NCBI RefSeq assembly: GCF_010731635.1
Contig: NZ_AP022583.1
Span: 2,976,001 to 3,040,000, forward strand
Reading direction: 5' to 3'
DNA length: 64,000 nt
DNA from: Mycobacterium noviomagense
GTDB taxonomy: Bacteria > Actinomycetota > Actinomycetes > Mycobacteriales > Mycobacteriaceae
Shown: positions 8,260 to 17,852 of the stretch, in pieces
How the letters are laid out: every line of letters starts with the position of its first letter
Numbering within the stretch: the first letter of the stretch is position 1
Translations under genes and position numbers: made by a program
Notes under the pieces: generated by a model
The model's database searches: none
What the model was told of the DNA's origin: nothing
The model's input: the letters and a program-made list of their open reading frames with translations, nothing else

Positions 8260-8709
8260 GTGACTGCTCCCCGTCGCTGCTGCCGGCCCGGGTGTCCGCA
8301 CTATGCGGTGGCGACGCTGACGTTCGTCTACTCGGACTCGACGGCGGTCGTCGGTCCGCTGGCCACCGCGAGAGAGCCGCACTCGTGGGATCTTTGCGTC
8401 GGGCACGCCAGCCGGATCACCGCGCCGCGGGGCTGGGAACTCGTTCGCCATCCCGGACCGCTGACGATCAACCCTGACGAGGACGACTTGGTGGCACTTG
8501 CTGATGCGGTGCGCGAGGGCCGCGGCGTTCTAGCGAGCCGTCCGCCGGTCAACGGCTTCTCCGATCCCGCCGGCCACCATGCAGCTGCGCCCGTCGGCGT
8601 ACCCAGTGCCGGCGTGCTCGCCCCAACCGCGCAGCCATCGACCGGAACCGGACGCCGTCGCGGTCATCTGCGGGTGTTGCCAGACCCACCGCGCGAACAG
8701 CCGGAGTAG
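8260..8709 (+). CDS. DUF3499 family protein
   Basis: The 149-aa protein is syntenic with Rv3258c. The N-terminal half holds likely metal-binding cysteines (CCRPGCPHYA and WDLCVGHA) with the conserved TLTFVYSDS between them, the hallmark of this actinobacterial family. The C-terminal 60 residues are Ala/Pro rich and variable. GTG 8260 is chosen because it leads directly into this conserved start; the frame stays open upstream without homology. Function unknown; its neighbour downstream is phosphomannomutase. Confidence 0.8.
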   Translation: MTAPRRCCRPGCPHYAVATLTFVYSDSTAVVGPLATAREPHSWDLCVGHASRITAPRGWELVRHPGPLTINPDEDDLVALADAVREGRGVLASRPPVNGFSDPAGHHAAAPVGVPSAGVLAPTAQPSTGTGRRRGHLRVLPDPPREQPE

Positions 8710-8798
8710 CCGGCGACGAGCGCGCTGGCGTACGTACAGCGAGGCCGACCAGAGCGGTTAGGCTGGCGACCAAGAGTCCCTTCGTCAGGAGCCCTGTC

Positions 8799-10205
8799 AT
8801 GTCTCGGCCCGCTGCGGCTGTCCACCGTGTAATCAAGGCGTATGACGTACGCGGCCTGGTGGGCGACGAGATCGACGAGTCCCTGGCCGCCGATGTCGGT
8901 GCGGCTTTCGCGCGGCTGATGCGCGACGAAGGGGCTCGCCAAGTGGTGGTCGGCCATGACATGCGGGACAGTTCGCCGTCGCTGGCAGCTGCGTTTGCCG
9001 CCGGGGTGAGCCGGCAGGGTCTCGACGTTGTCCGCATCGGCCTGTCGTCCACCGACCAGTTGTACTTCGCGTCGGGCCTGCTCGACTGTCCCGGCGCAAT
9101 GTTCACCGCCAGCCACAACCCGGCCGCCTACAACGGCATCAAAATGTGTCGCGCGGGCGCCAAGCCGGTTGGAGCCGACACCGGGCTGGCCACCATCCGC
9201 GACGAACTGATCGCCGGTGTTCCTGCGCACCACGGGGCCGCCGGCTCTCTCACCGATCGCGATGTGCTGGCCGACTACGGGGAGTTCCTGCGCTCGTTGG
9301 TCGACCTGTCCGACCTGCGTCCGCTGCGGGTCGCCGTGGACGCCGGCAACGGAATGGCCGGCCACACCGCGCCGGCCGTGTTGGGTCCCATCGAGTCGAT
9401 CACGTTGCTGCCGCTGTACTTCGAGCTCGACGGTTCGTTTCCGCATCACGAGGCCAACCCGCTGGACCCGGCCAACCTGGTCGATCTGCAGGCGTACGTG
9501 CGCGACACCGGGGCCGATATCGGACTGGCCTTCGACGGCGACGCCGACCGCTGCTTCGTCGTCGACGAACGCGGCCAGCCGGTCTCGCCGTCGACGGTGA
9601 CGGCCTTGGTGGCCGCGCGTGAACTCAACCGGGAAATCGGCGCAACCGTGATTCATAACCTGATCACCTCGCGCGCCGTGCCGGAACTGGTGGTCGAACG
9701 CGGCGGCACACCGGTGCGCTCCCGGGTCGGGCATTCCTACATCAAGGCACTGATGGCCGACACCGGCGCGATCTTCGGCGGCGAACACTCCGCGCACTAC
9801 TACTTCCGCGATTTCTGGGGCGCCGACTCGGGGATGCTGGCCGCGCTGCATGTGCTTGCCGCGCTGGGCGAGCAGGAGCGGCCGCTATCGCAGCTGACCG
9901 CCGACTACCAACGCTACGCATCCTCCGGCGAGATCAACTTCCCCCTGACCAGCACCATCGACGCGTCCGTATATGTCGAGGCCGTGCTGAAGTCGTTCGG
10001 CACCCGGATCCACTCCATCGATCATCTCGACGGGGTGACGGTGGACTTGGGCAACGGCAGCTGGTTCAACTTGCGCAGCTCCAACACCGAGCCGCTGCTG
10101 CGGCTCAACGTCGAGGGCCGCTGCGCCGAAGACGTCGAGGCGGTGGTCCAGCAGATCGCCGCCGAAATCGCGCAGATCGCGGGCCAGCCGGAGGTCGTGT
10201 CGTGA
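8799..10205 (+). CDS. manB: Phosphomannomutase / phosphoglucomutase
   Basis: It interconverts mannose-6-P and mannose-1-P, supplying GDP-mannose for phosphatidylinositol mannosides and lipomannans. The 468-aa alpha-D-phosphohexomutase shows the phosphoserine loop TASHNP with Ser105, the Mg-binding DGDADR at 246-251, the sugar-binding GEHSAHYYF, and the C-terminal phosphate-binding RSSNTEP. The ATG at 8799 follows GTCAGGAGCC. It corresponds to Rv3257c (manB/pmmA). The stop overlaps the next start as GTGA. Confidence 0.94.
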   Translation: MSRPAAAVHRVIKAYDVRGLVGDEIDESLAADVGAAFARLMRDEGARQVVVGHDMRDSSPSLAAAFAAGVSRQGLDVVRIGLSSTDQLYFASGLLDCPGAMFTASHNPAAYNGIKMCRAGAKPVGADTGLATIRDELIAGVPAHHGAAGSLTDRDVLADYGEFLRSLVDLSDLRPLRVAVDAGNGMAGHTAPAVLGPIESITLLPLYFELDGSFPHHEANPLDPANLVDLQAYVRDTGADIGLAFDGDADRCFVVDERGQPVSPSTVTALVAARELNREIGATVIHNLITSRAVPELVVERGGTPVRSRVGHSYIKALMADTGAIFGGEHSAHYYFRDFWGADSGMLAALHVLAALGEQERPLSQLTADYQRYASSGEINFPLTSTIDASVYVEAVLKSFGTRIHSIDHLDGVTVDLGNGSWFNLRSSNTEPLLRLNVEGRCAEDVEAVVQQIAAEIAQIAGQPEVVS

Positions 10206-11272
10206 ACGCCATCCGCGCCACCATCGACCTCGACGACACCGAAGGCCTGATCGCCGCCGACCGCGAGGGGTTGCTGCGGGCCGCATCGATGGCCGGCGCG
10301 CAAGTCCGGGCCACCGCGGCCGCATGCGACGAAGGCGCACTGGATTCGATCCGCGGCGGAGAGCGTCCCCGCACGGTCGTCTGGGTAGCCAGCCGCGGCA
10401 CCGCCGCGACAGCCGGAGCCATGCTGGCCGCAGCGTTGGGCGGTTCGGCCGGCGAACCGATCGTCGTAGCCGCCGAGGCGCCGCCCTGGATCGGGGCGCT
10501 CGATGTACTGATCGTGGCCGGCGACGATCCCGGCGATCCCGCACTGGTGGGGGCCGCAGCAACCGGGGTGCGCCGGGGCGCACGGGTGGTTGTCTCGGCG
10601 CCCTATTCGGGCCCGCTGCGCGACACGACCGCTGGACGGGTCGCCGTGCTGGAACCCCGCCTACCGGTGTCCGACGAGTTCCTGCTATGCCGTTATCTGG
10701 CCGCCGGGCTGGGCGTGTTGACCGGGGTTGACCCCAGCCTAGGAATCGACTTGGCGCGGCTTGCCGACGAACTCGACAGCGAAGCACTACGCAACAGCGC
10801 GGCCCGTGAAGTGTTCACCAACCCGGCCAAAGCGCTCGCCCAGCGCATGGCGGGTCACCGAGTCGCGCTGGCGGGCGACTGCGCTGCCACGTTGGCGCTG
10901 GCCCGCCATGGCTCGTCGGTCCTGCTGCGCTTCGCCCACCGGGTGGTCGCCGCCACCGGCCTTGCCGACGCGGTAGCGGCGCTGCACGCAGGGTTCCCCG
11001 ATGCGGCGGACGCGCTGTTCCACGACGAACAAATCGACGGACCGCTGCCGGAGCGGCTGCGGGTTTTGGCGCTGACGCTGGCCGCCGAGCGGACGGTGGT
11101 GGCGGCACGGGTGGGCGGGTTCGATGTCGACCTTGTCGCCGCTGAGGATGTTCCGGATTTGCAGGAGCCGTCCGCCAGCGCGGCAACCGGGCTCGGTGTC
11201 GAGCAGCAACTGGCGATATTGGCTGTCCGGCTGGAGATGGCTGCTGTTTACATGCGACTGGTGCGCGGATAA
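10202..11272 (+). CDS. TobH-like / SIS-fold conserved protein
   Basis: The 356-aa protein is syntenic with Rv3256c and lies between phosphomannomutase and manA. It is Ala/Val rich, with an alternating alpha/beta pattern and segments such as VVWVASRGTAATAGAMLA and LDVLIVAGDDPGDPALVG that resemble sugar-isomerase (SIS) folds. No catalytic motif is recognised. GTG 10202 overlaps the upstream stop. The location suggests a role in mannose-phosphate metabolism, which is an inference. Confidence 0.75.
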   Translation: MNAIRATIDLDDTEGLIAADREGLLRAASMAGAQVRATAAACDEGALDSIRGGERPRTVVWVASRGTAATAGAMLAAALGGSAGEPIVVAAEAPPWIGALDVLIVAGDDPGDPALVGAAATGVRRGARVVVSAPYSGPLRDTTAGRVAVLEPRLPVSDEFLLCRYLAAGLGVLTGVDPSLGIDLARLADELDSEALRNSAAREVFTNPAKALAQRMAGHRVALAGDCAATLALARHGSSVLLRFAHRVVAATGLADAVAALHAGFPDAADALFHDEQIDGPLPERLRVLALTLAAERTVVAARVGGFDVDLVAAEDVPDLQEPSASAATGLGVEQQLAILAVRLEMAAVYMRLVRG

Positions 11273-11290
11273 ACCGGGGATACACAGACA

Positions 11291-12526
11291 GTGGAACTGC
11301 TACGCGGCGCGATACGGACGTACGCTTGGGGATCGCGGACCGCTATTGCCGAATTCACCGGCCGGCCGGTGCCGGCTGCCCATCCTGAGGCCGAACTCTG
11401 GCTCGGCGCACATCCGGCCGACCCGGCCTGGCTGGAAACCGAAAACGGCGAGAGCTCACTGCTGGACGCGCTGGTCGCCGATCCGGAGGGGCAACTTGGT
11501 TCGGCCGCCCGCGCCCGATTCGGTGATGCGCTGCCATTCTTGGTCAAGGTGCTGGCCGCCGACGAGCCGCTGTCGCTGCAAGCCCATCCGAGTGCCGAGC
11601 AGGCGATCGATGGTTACCTACGCGAAGAGCGGCTCGGTATTCCGGTCTCCTCGCCGATCCGCAACTATCGCGACAACCGTCACAAGCCCGAGTTGCTGGT
11701 GGCTCTACAGCCCTTCGAGGCGCTGGCCGGGTTCCGCCCGGTGGGCCGCACCATCGAGTTGCTGCGGGCGTTGGCCGTCTCGGACCTAGACCCCTACATC
11801 GAATTGCTCAACGACCAATCCGATGCCGACGGATTGCGGGCGTTGTTCACCACCTGGATTACCGCGCCACAGCCCGACATCGACGTGTTGGTACCTGCGG
11901 TGATCGAGGGCGCCATCCACTACCTCACGTCCGGGACAACGGAATTCGCCGCAGAAGCCAAGACTGTCTTGGAGCTCGGCGAGCAGTATCCCGGCGACGC
12001 CGGTGTCCTGGCGGCGTTGTTGCTCAACCGCATCAGCCTCGCTCCCGGTGAAGCGATCTTTCTGCCGGCCGGCAATCTGCACACCTACCTGCGCGGTGTC
12101 GCGGTCGAGGTAATGGCCAACTCCGACAACGTGTTACGCGGCGGGTTGACGCCCAAGCACGTCGACGTGCCGGAGTTGCTGCGGGTACTGGATTTCAACC
12201 CGACCACGGAGGCACAGCTGCGACCGCCGGTTCACCGCGACGGACTCGAGCTCATCTACGACACCCCGGCAACCGAGTTCGCGGCGTCGGTGCTGACGCT
12301 CGATGGCGAACACCTCGGCCACCAGGTCGACGCGCCGTCGCGCCACACTGGTTCCCAGGGCCCGCAGATCTTGCTGTGCACCGAAGGATCGACAACCGTG
12401 CACGGGAAATCCCGGGCGTTGACGCTCAACCGCGGCATGGCGGCCTGGGTGGCAGCTGACGACGGGCCGATCAGGCTGGTCGCCCGCGAGCCGAGCAAGC
12501 TGTTCTGTGCCACCGTGGGCCTGTGA
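11291..12526 (+). CDS. manA: Mannose-6-phosphate isomerase, class I
   Basis: A zinc enzyme that interconverts fructose-6-P and mannose-6-P, the entry to mannose-containing glycolipids. The 411 aa start MELLRGAIRTYAWGSRT. Predicted zinc ligands are Gln97 and His99 (LQAHPS), Glu134 (HKPELLVAL) and His264 (GNLHTYL). The C-terminal beta-barrel is complete. GTG 11291 follows the previous stop by 18 bases. Ortholog of Rv3255c. Its stop overlaps the exporter gene as GTGA. Confidence 0.95.
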   Translation: MELLRGAIRTYAWGSRTAIAEFTGRPVPAAHPEAELWLGAHPADPAWLETENGESSLLDALVADPEGQLGSAARARFGDALPFLVKVLAADEPLSLQAHPSAEQAIDGYLREERLGIPVSSPIRNYRDNRHKPELLVALQPFEALAGFRPVGRTIELLRALAVSDLDPYIELLNDQSDADGLRALFTTWITAPQPDIDVLVPAVIEGAIHYLTSGTTEFAAEAKTVLELGEQYPGDAGVLAALLLNRISLAPGEAIFLPAGNLHTYLRGVAVEVMANSDNVLRGGLTPKHVDVPELLRVLDFNPTTEAQLRPPVHRDGLELIYDTPATEFAASVLTLDGEHLGHQVDAPSRHTGSQGPQILLCTEGSTTVHGKSRALTLNRGMAAWVAADDGPIRLVAREPSKLFCATVGL

Positions 12527-13449
12527 CGGCGGCGCCCGCCAGTAGTACCCGTGCGATTCTGGCCGCCCTGGCGGCGAATGCCGGGATCGCCGCTGCCAAG
12601 TTCGTCGGCTTTCTGGTCACCGGCAGCTCATCGATGCTTGCCGAGTCGGTGCACTCGGTTGCCGACACCGGTAACCAAGCACTGCTGCTGTTCGGTCAGC
12701 GTGCCGCACGCAAACAGCCCGACGCCCTGCACCCGTTCGGCCATGGCCGTAGCCGCTACTTCTGGTCGTTTGTCGTGGCACTTGTGCTGTTCACCCTCGG
12801 CTCGGTGTTCGCACTCTACGAGGGCTACCACAAGATCGCCCACTCCGCCGATCTCAGCTCGCCCGTGGTGGCGCTGGTAATTCTGGCGGTCGCAATCGGC
12901 TTGGAAGCCTTCAGTATTCGCACGGCGATCGTTGAGTCGCGGCCGCTGAAAGGCAGCGGTAGCTGGTGGCGCTTTATCCGTAACTCGCGCAATCCCGAGC
13001 TGCCCGTGGTGCTGCTCGAAGACACCGGCGCACTCGTCGGCCTGATGTTCGCGCTGGCCGGCGTCGGGTTAACCATCGCAACCGGCGACCCGGTGTGGGA
13101 TGGCATCGGCACGGTCGGCATCGGCGTGCTACTTGGCCTGATCGCAATAGTCCTGATGGTCGAGATGCATAGCCTGCTGATCGGCGAAGGCGCCACCACT
13201 GCACAGATCCACGCGATCCAATCGGCGCTGGAATCGACTGAGCACGTCGATCGCCTGATCCACCTTCGCACCCAGTACCTCGGCCCCGACGAGATGCTGG
13301 TGGCCGCCAAGATCGCAGTGGCACCGCAGGTCGAGCTGGCCACCATCGCGGCCACCATCAACGCAGCCGAAGCCAACATCCGCGCGGCGGTGCCGTCCGC
13401 GCGGGTGATCTACCTCGAGCCCGACTTGGATCGCGCGCTGTCGCGGTAG
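12523..13449 (+). CDS. Cation diffusion facilitator (CDF) family transporter
   Basis: The 308-aa protein has about six membrane segments: residues 10-35, 40-60, 85-110, 115-135, 165-185 and 190-210. CDF features are SVHSVADTGNQ in TM2, with the HxxxD metal site, and HPFGHGR before TM3. A loop after TM4 carries VLLEDTGALVG with a second Asp site, and a cytosolic domain follows. It would export a divalent metal such as Zn, Mn or Fe by proton exchange; the metal cannot be assigned. It overlaps manA by 4 bases. Mtb has no such gene at this place. Its 3' end overlaps the convergent gene by 40 bp. Confidence 0.88.
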   Translation: MTAAPASSTRAILAALAANAGIAAAKFVGFLVTGSSSMLAESVHSVADTGNQALLLFGQRAARKQPDALHPFGHGRSRYFWSFVVALVLFTLGSVFALYEGYHKIAHSADLSSPVVALVILAVAIGLEAFSIRTAIVESRPLKGSGSWWRFIRNSRNPELPVVLLEDTGALVGLMFALAGVGLTIATGDPVWDGIGTVGIGVLLGLIAIVLMVEMHSLLIGEGATTAQIHAIQSALESTEHVDRLIHLRTQYLGPDEMLVAAKIAVAPQVELATIAATINAAEANIRAAVPSARVIYLEPDLDRALSR

Positions 13450-14816
13450 CGCTCTCGCCACTGCTGCCGGCGCTCGGCCAGCCACAGCCGCATGTTGTGG
13501 CCGACGGCGCGGCCGATCAGCGCGGGCGACGGCACCATGTAGAGGCTGTCGAGCAGCGAGAACCGACGCAAAAACCATTCAGCGAGAACAGTATCCGTTT
13601 CTGCGGCGCCGAGGAACTGGTCGAACAGCTCACCCACCGGGTGATACCACCACGGCGCCGACCCGCTGGCGTGGTGGAAGGTGAGATCGCCGACCGCGTT
13701 CATCAGCCACACCGGATAGATGGACTTGGCGGTGGCCCGGTTCAGTTCGCGCGACACATTGCTGCGCGGGCCATGCACCAGCGCGCGGCGCAGATGCGCG
13801 GCCTGCAGCGACGTCATCGTCATGCCCTGGCCGAAGGTCGGATCGAAGCTGGCCACCGCATCGCCCAGCGGTACGATCCCCGCCGGGAAGCGGTCCAGCT
13901 TGTCGTAGCGACGCCATCTGCTGGTCGGGAAGCGATGAAACGCCACCTCCCCGACCGGTTCGGCCTGCTCGAGCGCGGCAGTAAAATGTGCGGGCAGCAG
14001 CTTCTCGGCGAGCACACGCATCTCGGAAAAGCTCTGTGGCGGTTGGGCTTTGGCGACACCGAAGGTAGTGAGAATCCAGATGCCGTCCTCGTAGGCCAGC
14101 ATGCCCAGGCCCAGCGGCTGCTGCCGAGACGCGCCGCAAACCACAACCTTCTCCCGAATCAGGCCGTCAGGCATCCGGAACTGGTGTGACGCGTAGCCGA
14201 TGCCCACCTCGACCACGTCCTCGCGGGGCTGCGCAAAACCCCACTGCGACAACCACAACGGCAGCCTGCTGCCACGGCCGGTCGCGTCGACGACCAGGTC
14301 AGCGGGAACAAATTCGGGCTCGGTGCCCGAATTCAGCAGCACCCCGGTCACCCGCTGCGCGGCAGCGTCGAATCGTGGCTCGCGGACCGAGCGTTTCTGG
14401 ATCTCGACATTGGCGATGCCGCCGACCCGGCGCCGGATCTGCCATTCCAGATGTGGCCGGCTCGGCACGTAGGCGGTGAACTCTTCACGCAGCGTTTGCC
14501 CTGTCCCCAGCACGTGTCCGGCGGCACCGAAGTAGATGCAATCGGGCCGGTTCTCCAGCATGGGTACGCCCGCGGCGACCATGTCCGCGAGCAGACCGGG
14601 AAACAAGTCGTCCAGCTCTTGGGCCCCGCGGGCCATCAGCAAGTGCAAGTGTCGGCCCTGCGGGACCGCGGTGCGGTTGACGGGGGCGCCCGGCAGGTCG
14701 TCGCGCTCGAACACCGTCACCCGGTCGTAGAAATCCGACAGCACCCGGGCGGCACACAATCCTGCGATGCTGGCGCCGATCACGACGGCATGTCGCTGCG
14801 TGTTTTCGGCGCGCAT
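13410..14816 (-). CDS. FAD-dependent monooxygenase / squalene-epoxidase-like oxidoreductase
   Basis: The 468-aa protein begins MRAENTQRHAVVIGASIAG; the dinucleotide-binding motif GASIAG is at 14-19. A second FAD motif around LVVDATGRGSRLPLWL and the PLGDAVASFDPTFGQGM segment (GD motif) place it in the group A flavin monooxygenase family. The substrate is unknown. Start ATG 14814-14816 is chosen because the FAD motif then sits near the N-terminus as in Rv3254; a longer start at 14849 would overlap the divergent permease ATG. Only 31 bp separate the two divergent starts. Confidence 0.85.
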   Translation of the reverse strand: MRAENTQRHAVVIGASIAGLCAARVLSDFYDRVTVFERDDLPGAPVNRTAVPQGRHLHLLMARGAQELDDLFPGLLADMVAAGVPMLENRPDCIYFGAAGHVLGTGQTLREEFTAYVPSRPHLEWQIRRRVGGIANVEIQKRSVREPRFDAAAQRVTGVLLNSGTEPEFVPADLVVDATGRGSRLPLWLSQWGFAQPREDVVEVGIGYASHQFRMPDGLIREKVVVCGASRQQPLGLGMLAYEDGIWILTTFGVAKAQPPQSFSEMRVLAEKLLPAHFTAALEQAEPVGEVAFHRFPTSRWRRYDKLDRFPAGIVPLGDAVASFDPTFGQGMTMTSLQAAHLRRALVHGPRSNVSRELNRATAKSIYPVWLMNAVGDLTFHHASGSAPWWYHPVGELFDQFLGAAETDTVLAEWFLRRFSLLDSLYMVPSPALIGRAVGHNMRLWLAERRQQWRERYRDSARSKSGSR

Positions 14817-14847
14817 GCTCGGAGAGTAGTCGGTACTGTCCCGGTTC

Positions 14848-16356
14848 ATGGCCGGTCGATGGCGCACCAAGTCAATCGAACAGTCCATCGCCGACACCGA
14901 CGAACCGAGCACCCAGCTGCGCAAGGGCCTCTCCTGGTGGGACCTCGTCGTGTTCGGCGTGTCGGTGGTGATCGGCGCGGGCATCTTCACCGTCACCGCG
15001 TCGACCGCCGGCAACATCACCGGCCCGGCGATATGGATATCGTTTCTGATTGCCGCGGCCACCTGCGGGCTCGCAGCGTTGTGCTACGCCGAGTTTGCCT
15101 CGATGCTGCCCGTCGCGGGCAGCGCCTACACCTTCTCCTATGCCACCTTCGGTGAATTTTTGGCCTGGGTCATCGGCTGGAATCTGGTCCTGGAATTGGC
15201 CATCGGCGCGGCCGTAGTGGCCAAGGGCTGGTCGAGCTATTTCGGAATGGTGTTCGGATTCGCCAAGGAGACAGTGAATTTCGGCCCTTACAGCCTCGAC
15301 TGGGGTGCGCTGGTGATCATCGCGCTCGTGGCGACCCTGCTGGCGCTGGGCACCAAACTGTCGTCCCACTTTTCCGCCGCCGTCACCGCTATCAAGATCT
15401 CGGTGGTGGTGCTGGTGGTGATCGTCGGGGCCTTTTACATCAAGAGGGCCAACTACTCGCCGTTCATCCCCCCGCCCGAAACCGAGCACGGCGGAACCGG
15501 TGTCGACCAATCGGTGTTGTCGCTGTTGACCGGCGCGCAAACCAGCCACTACGGCTGGTACGGAGTGTTGGCCGGCGCGTCGATCGTGTTCTTCGCGTTC
15601 ATCGGGTTCGACATCGTGGCCACCATGGCCGAGGAGACCAAGGATCCGCACCGCGATGTCCCGCGCGGCATCCTGGCCACGCTGGGCATCGTCACCGTGC
15701 TTTACGTCGCGGTCTCGGTGGTGCTGTCCGGGATGGTTCGATACACCCAGCTGCGGGACACCCCCAATGGCCGGCACGCGAACCTGGCGACCGCCTTCAC
15801 CGCAAACGGAGTGCGTTGGGCTTCCCACATCATTTCGATCGGGGCGCTGGCAGGGCTGACGACCGTGGTGATGGTGCTGATGCTCGGCCAGTGCCGGGTG
15901 TTGTTCGCGATGTCCCGAGACGGGTTGTTGCCGCGTCTACTGGCTGTGACGGGACCACGCGGCACGCCGGTGCGGATCACGGTGCTGGTCGCTGTGCTTG
16001 TCGCAGTGGCGGCCTCAGTGTTCCCGATGGCCAAGCTCGAGGAGATGGTCAACGTCGGAACGCTGTTCGCGTTCGTCTTGGTGTCGGCCGGGATCGTCGT
16101 GCTGCGCCGAACACGTCCAGAGCTGCGGCGGGGTTTCCGCGTTCCGTGGTCGCCGTTGCTGCCGGTCCTGTCGGTGTGTGCGTGCCTGTGGCTGATGTTC
16201 AACCTCACCGCATTGACGTGGATTCGATTCGCGGTCTGGATGGTCGTCGGCGTCGCCATCTATCTCGGTTACGGCCGCCAACACTCGGTGCTGGCCAATC
16301 GGCCACCCAGCGACGACACCAGCCCGGAACCCGAACCGACACCGGCGGCGCCATAG
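14848..16356 (+). CDS. APC-family amino acid permease
   Basis: The 502-aa integral membrane protein has about 12 hydrophobic segments and the APC consensus in TM1, VVIGAGIFTVTASTAG. LPVAGSAYTFSYATFGE is in TM3 and EETKDPHRDVPRGI lies in the loop after TM6, all typical of cationic amino acid transporters. Syntenic with Rv3253c. ATG 14848 is used. It ends 99 bp before alkB, with the alkB operator in between. Confidence 0.92.
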   Translation: MAGRWRTKSIEQSIADTDEPSTQLRKGLSWWDLVVFGVSVVIGAGIFTVTASTAGNITGPAIWISFLIAAATCGLAALCYAEFASMLPVAGSAYTFSYATFGEFLAWVIGWNLVLELAIGAAVVAKGWSSYFGMVFGFAKETVNFGPYSLDWGALVIIALVATLLALGTKLSSHFSAAVTAIKISVVVLVVIVGAFYIKRANYSPFIPPPETEHGGTGVDQSVLSLLTGAQTSHYGWYGVLAGASIVFFAFIGFDIVATMAEETKDPHRDVPRGILATLGIVTVLYVAVSVVLSGMVRYTQLRDTPNGRHANLATAFTANGVRWASHIISIGALAGLTTVVMVLMLGQCRVLFAMSRDGLLPRLLAVTGPRGTPVRITVLVAVLVAVAASVFPMAKLEEMVNVGTLFAFVLVSAGIVVLRRTRPELRRGFRVPWSPLLPVLSVCACLWLMFNLTALTWIRFAVWMVVGVAIYLGYGRQHSVLANRPPSDDTSPEPEPTPAAP

Positions 16357-16378
16357 CTTCCGTATACAAACTATGGCT

Positions 16379-16401
16379 TTGTGTCTAGTCAGAAGACACA
16401 A
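16379..16401. promoter_or_regulatory. Candidate TetR operator upstream of alkB
   Basis: TTGTGTCT (16379-16386) and AGACACAA (16394-16401) form a perfect 8-bp inverted repeat with a 7-base centre, 55 bp before the alkB ATG. The fourth gene of the operon encodes a TetR regulator, whose family binds such palindromes, so autoregulation is the simplest reading. A terminator for the upstream permease is the alternative. Confidence 0.6.
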
Positions 16402-16455
16402 TCACCTGTATTGTCCATTCTCAACGTGCTCTGACTCACGAGGAGGGTGGACGAT

Positions 16456-17679
16456 ATGGCCGGTGACGTGGCCAAGCAAGCCGATGCCGACGTGGTGGTG
16501 TGGCAAGACAAGAAGCGCTACCTGTGGCTGCTCGGGTTGATCGCGCCGACGGCGCTGCTGGTGACCCTGCCGATCGTGTGGGCAATGAACCAGGCCGGCT
16601 GGCAGACCGCCTCCCAAGTGCTGTTTTGGATCGGTCCGATTCTGCTGTACATCGTCTTGCCCGCGCTGGACCTGCGCTTTGGTCCCGACGGGCAAAACCC
16701 GCCGGACGAAGTCACGGAGCGGCTGGAGAACGACCGCTATTACCGCTACTGCACCTATCTCTACATCCCGTTCCAATACGCGAGCGTCGTGGTCGGTGCA
16801 TATCTGTTCACGGCGTCGGACCTGAGCTGGCTGGGCTTCGAGGGGTCGCTCAGCTGGCCGGCCAAGATCGGCCTGGCACTCACGGTGGGGACGCTCGGTG
16901 GGGTCGGGATCAATACGGCGCACGAGATGGGCCACAAGAAGGAGTCGCTGGAGCGGTGGCTGTCCAAGATCACGCTGGCCCAGTCCTGCTACGGGCACTT
17001 CTACATCGAGCACAACCGTGGCCACCATGTACGGGTGGCCACGCCGGAGGACCCGGCATCGTCCCGCTTCGGTGAGACATTCTGGGAGTTCTTGCCCCGC
17101 AGTGTGTTTGGCAGCCTGCGCTCGGCTTGGCGACTGGAGGCCCAGCGGCTGCGGCGGCTGAACAAAAGCCCATGGCACCTGTCGAACGACGTGCTCAACG
17201 CTTGGCTGATGTCGGTTGTGTTGTGGGGCGTGCTGATCGCGGTGTTCGGCCCGGCGCTCATCCCGTTCGTGGTCATCCAGGCAGTCTTCGGCTTCTCGCT
17301 GCTGGAAGCGGTGAACTACCTCGAGCACTACGGGCTGCTGCGGCAGAAGACGGCCAACGGCCGCTACGAGCGCTGCACTCCCAAGCACAGCTGGAACTCC
17401 GACCACATCGTGACCAACCTGTTCCTGTATCACCTGCAGCGGCACAGCGACCATCACGCGAACCCGACGCGGCGCTACCAGACGCTGCGCAGCTTCCCCG
17501 ACGCGCCCAGCCTGCCCAGTGGTTACGCGTCGATGATCGCGCTGACCTACGTTCCGCCGCTGTGGCGCAAGGTCATGGACCACCGCGTGCTGGCCCACTA
17601 CGGCGGCGACATCACCCGCGTCAACGTCCATCCCCGCCGCCGGCAGGAGCTGCTGGCCCGTTACGGGGCGGCAGCATGA
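16456..17679 (+). CDS. alkB: Alkane 1-monooxygenase AlkB
   Basis: A membrane di-iron enzyme that hydroxylates medium to long n-alkanes at the terminal carbon, with electrons from rubredoxin. The 407 aa include six hydrophobic segments and the histidine boxes HEMGHKK (156-162), EHNRGHH (185-191) and LQRHSDHH (327-334), plus NYLEHYG. ATG 16456 is preferred to GTG 16447 because GAGGAGG at 16440-16446 is well spaced for it. Syntenic with Rv3252c. It heads an alkB-rubA-rubB-tetR operon with 4-base overlaps throughout. Confidence 0.96.
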   Translation: MAGDVAKQADADVVVWQDKKRYLWLLGLIAPTALLVTLPIVWAMNQAGWQTASQVLFWIGPILLYIVLPALDLRFGPDGQNPPDEVTERLENDRYYRYCTYLYIPFQYASVVVGAYLFTASDLSWLGFEGSLSWPAKIGLALTVGTLGGVGINTAHEMGHKKESLERWLSKITLAQSCYGHFYIEHNRGHHVRVATPEDPASSRFGETFWEFLPRSVFGSLRSAWRLEAQRLRRLNKSPWHLSNDVLNAWLMSVVLWGVLIAVFGPALIPFVVIQAVFGFSLLEAVNYLEHYGLLRQKTANGRYERCTPKHSWNSDHIVTNLFLYHLQRHSDHHANPTRRYQTLRSFPDAPSLPSGYASMIALTYVPPLWRKVMDHRVLAHYGGDITRVNVHPRRRQELLARYGAAA

Positions 17680-17852
17680 TGGCCGCCTACCGCTGCCCGG
17701 TCTGCGACTACGTCTACGACGAAGCCAAAGGCGCTGAGCGGGAAGGCTTTCCGGCCGGCACACCCTGGCATCAGATCCCCGATGACTGGTGCTGTCCCGA
17801 CTGCGGGGTACGGGAAAAGATCGACTTCGAAAAGATAGGAGCAAGCAGATGA
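17676..17852 (+). CDS. rubA: Rubredoxin RubA
   Basis: The 58-aa electron carrier has a single Fe ligated by four cysteines: [10 protein letters not shown] and CCPDCGV. It passes electrons to AlkB. ATG 17676 overlaps the alkB stop as ATGA. A second ATG follows at once, so the protein may start one residue later. It is of the AlkG1-like subclass by its position and the WCCPDCG form; whether it or RubB is the functional partner of AlkB cannot be read from sequence. Confidence 0.95.
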   Translation: MMAAYRCPVCDYVYDEAKGAEREGFPAGTPWHQIPDDWCCPDCGVREKIDFEKIGASR

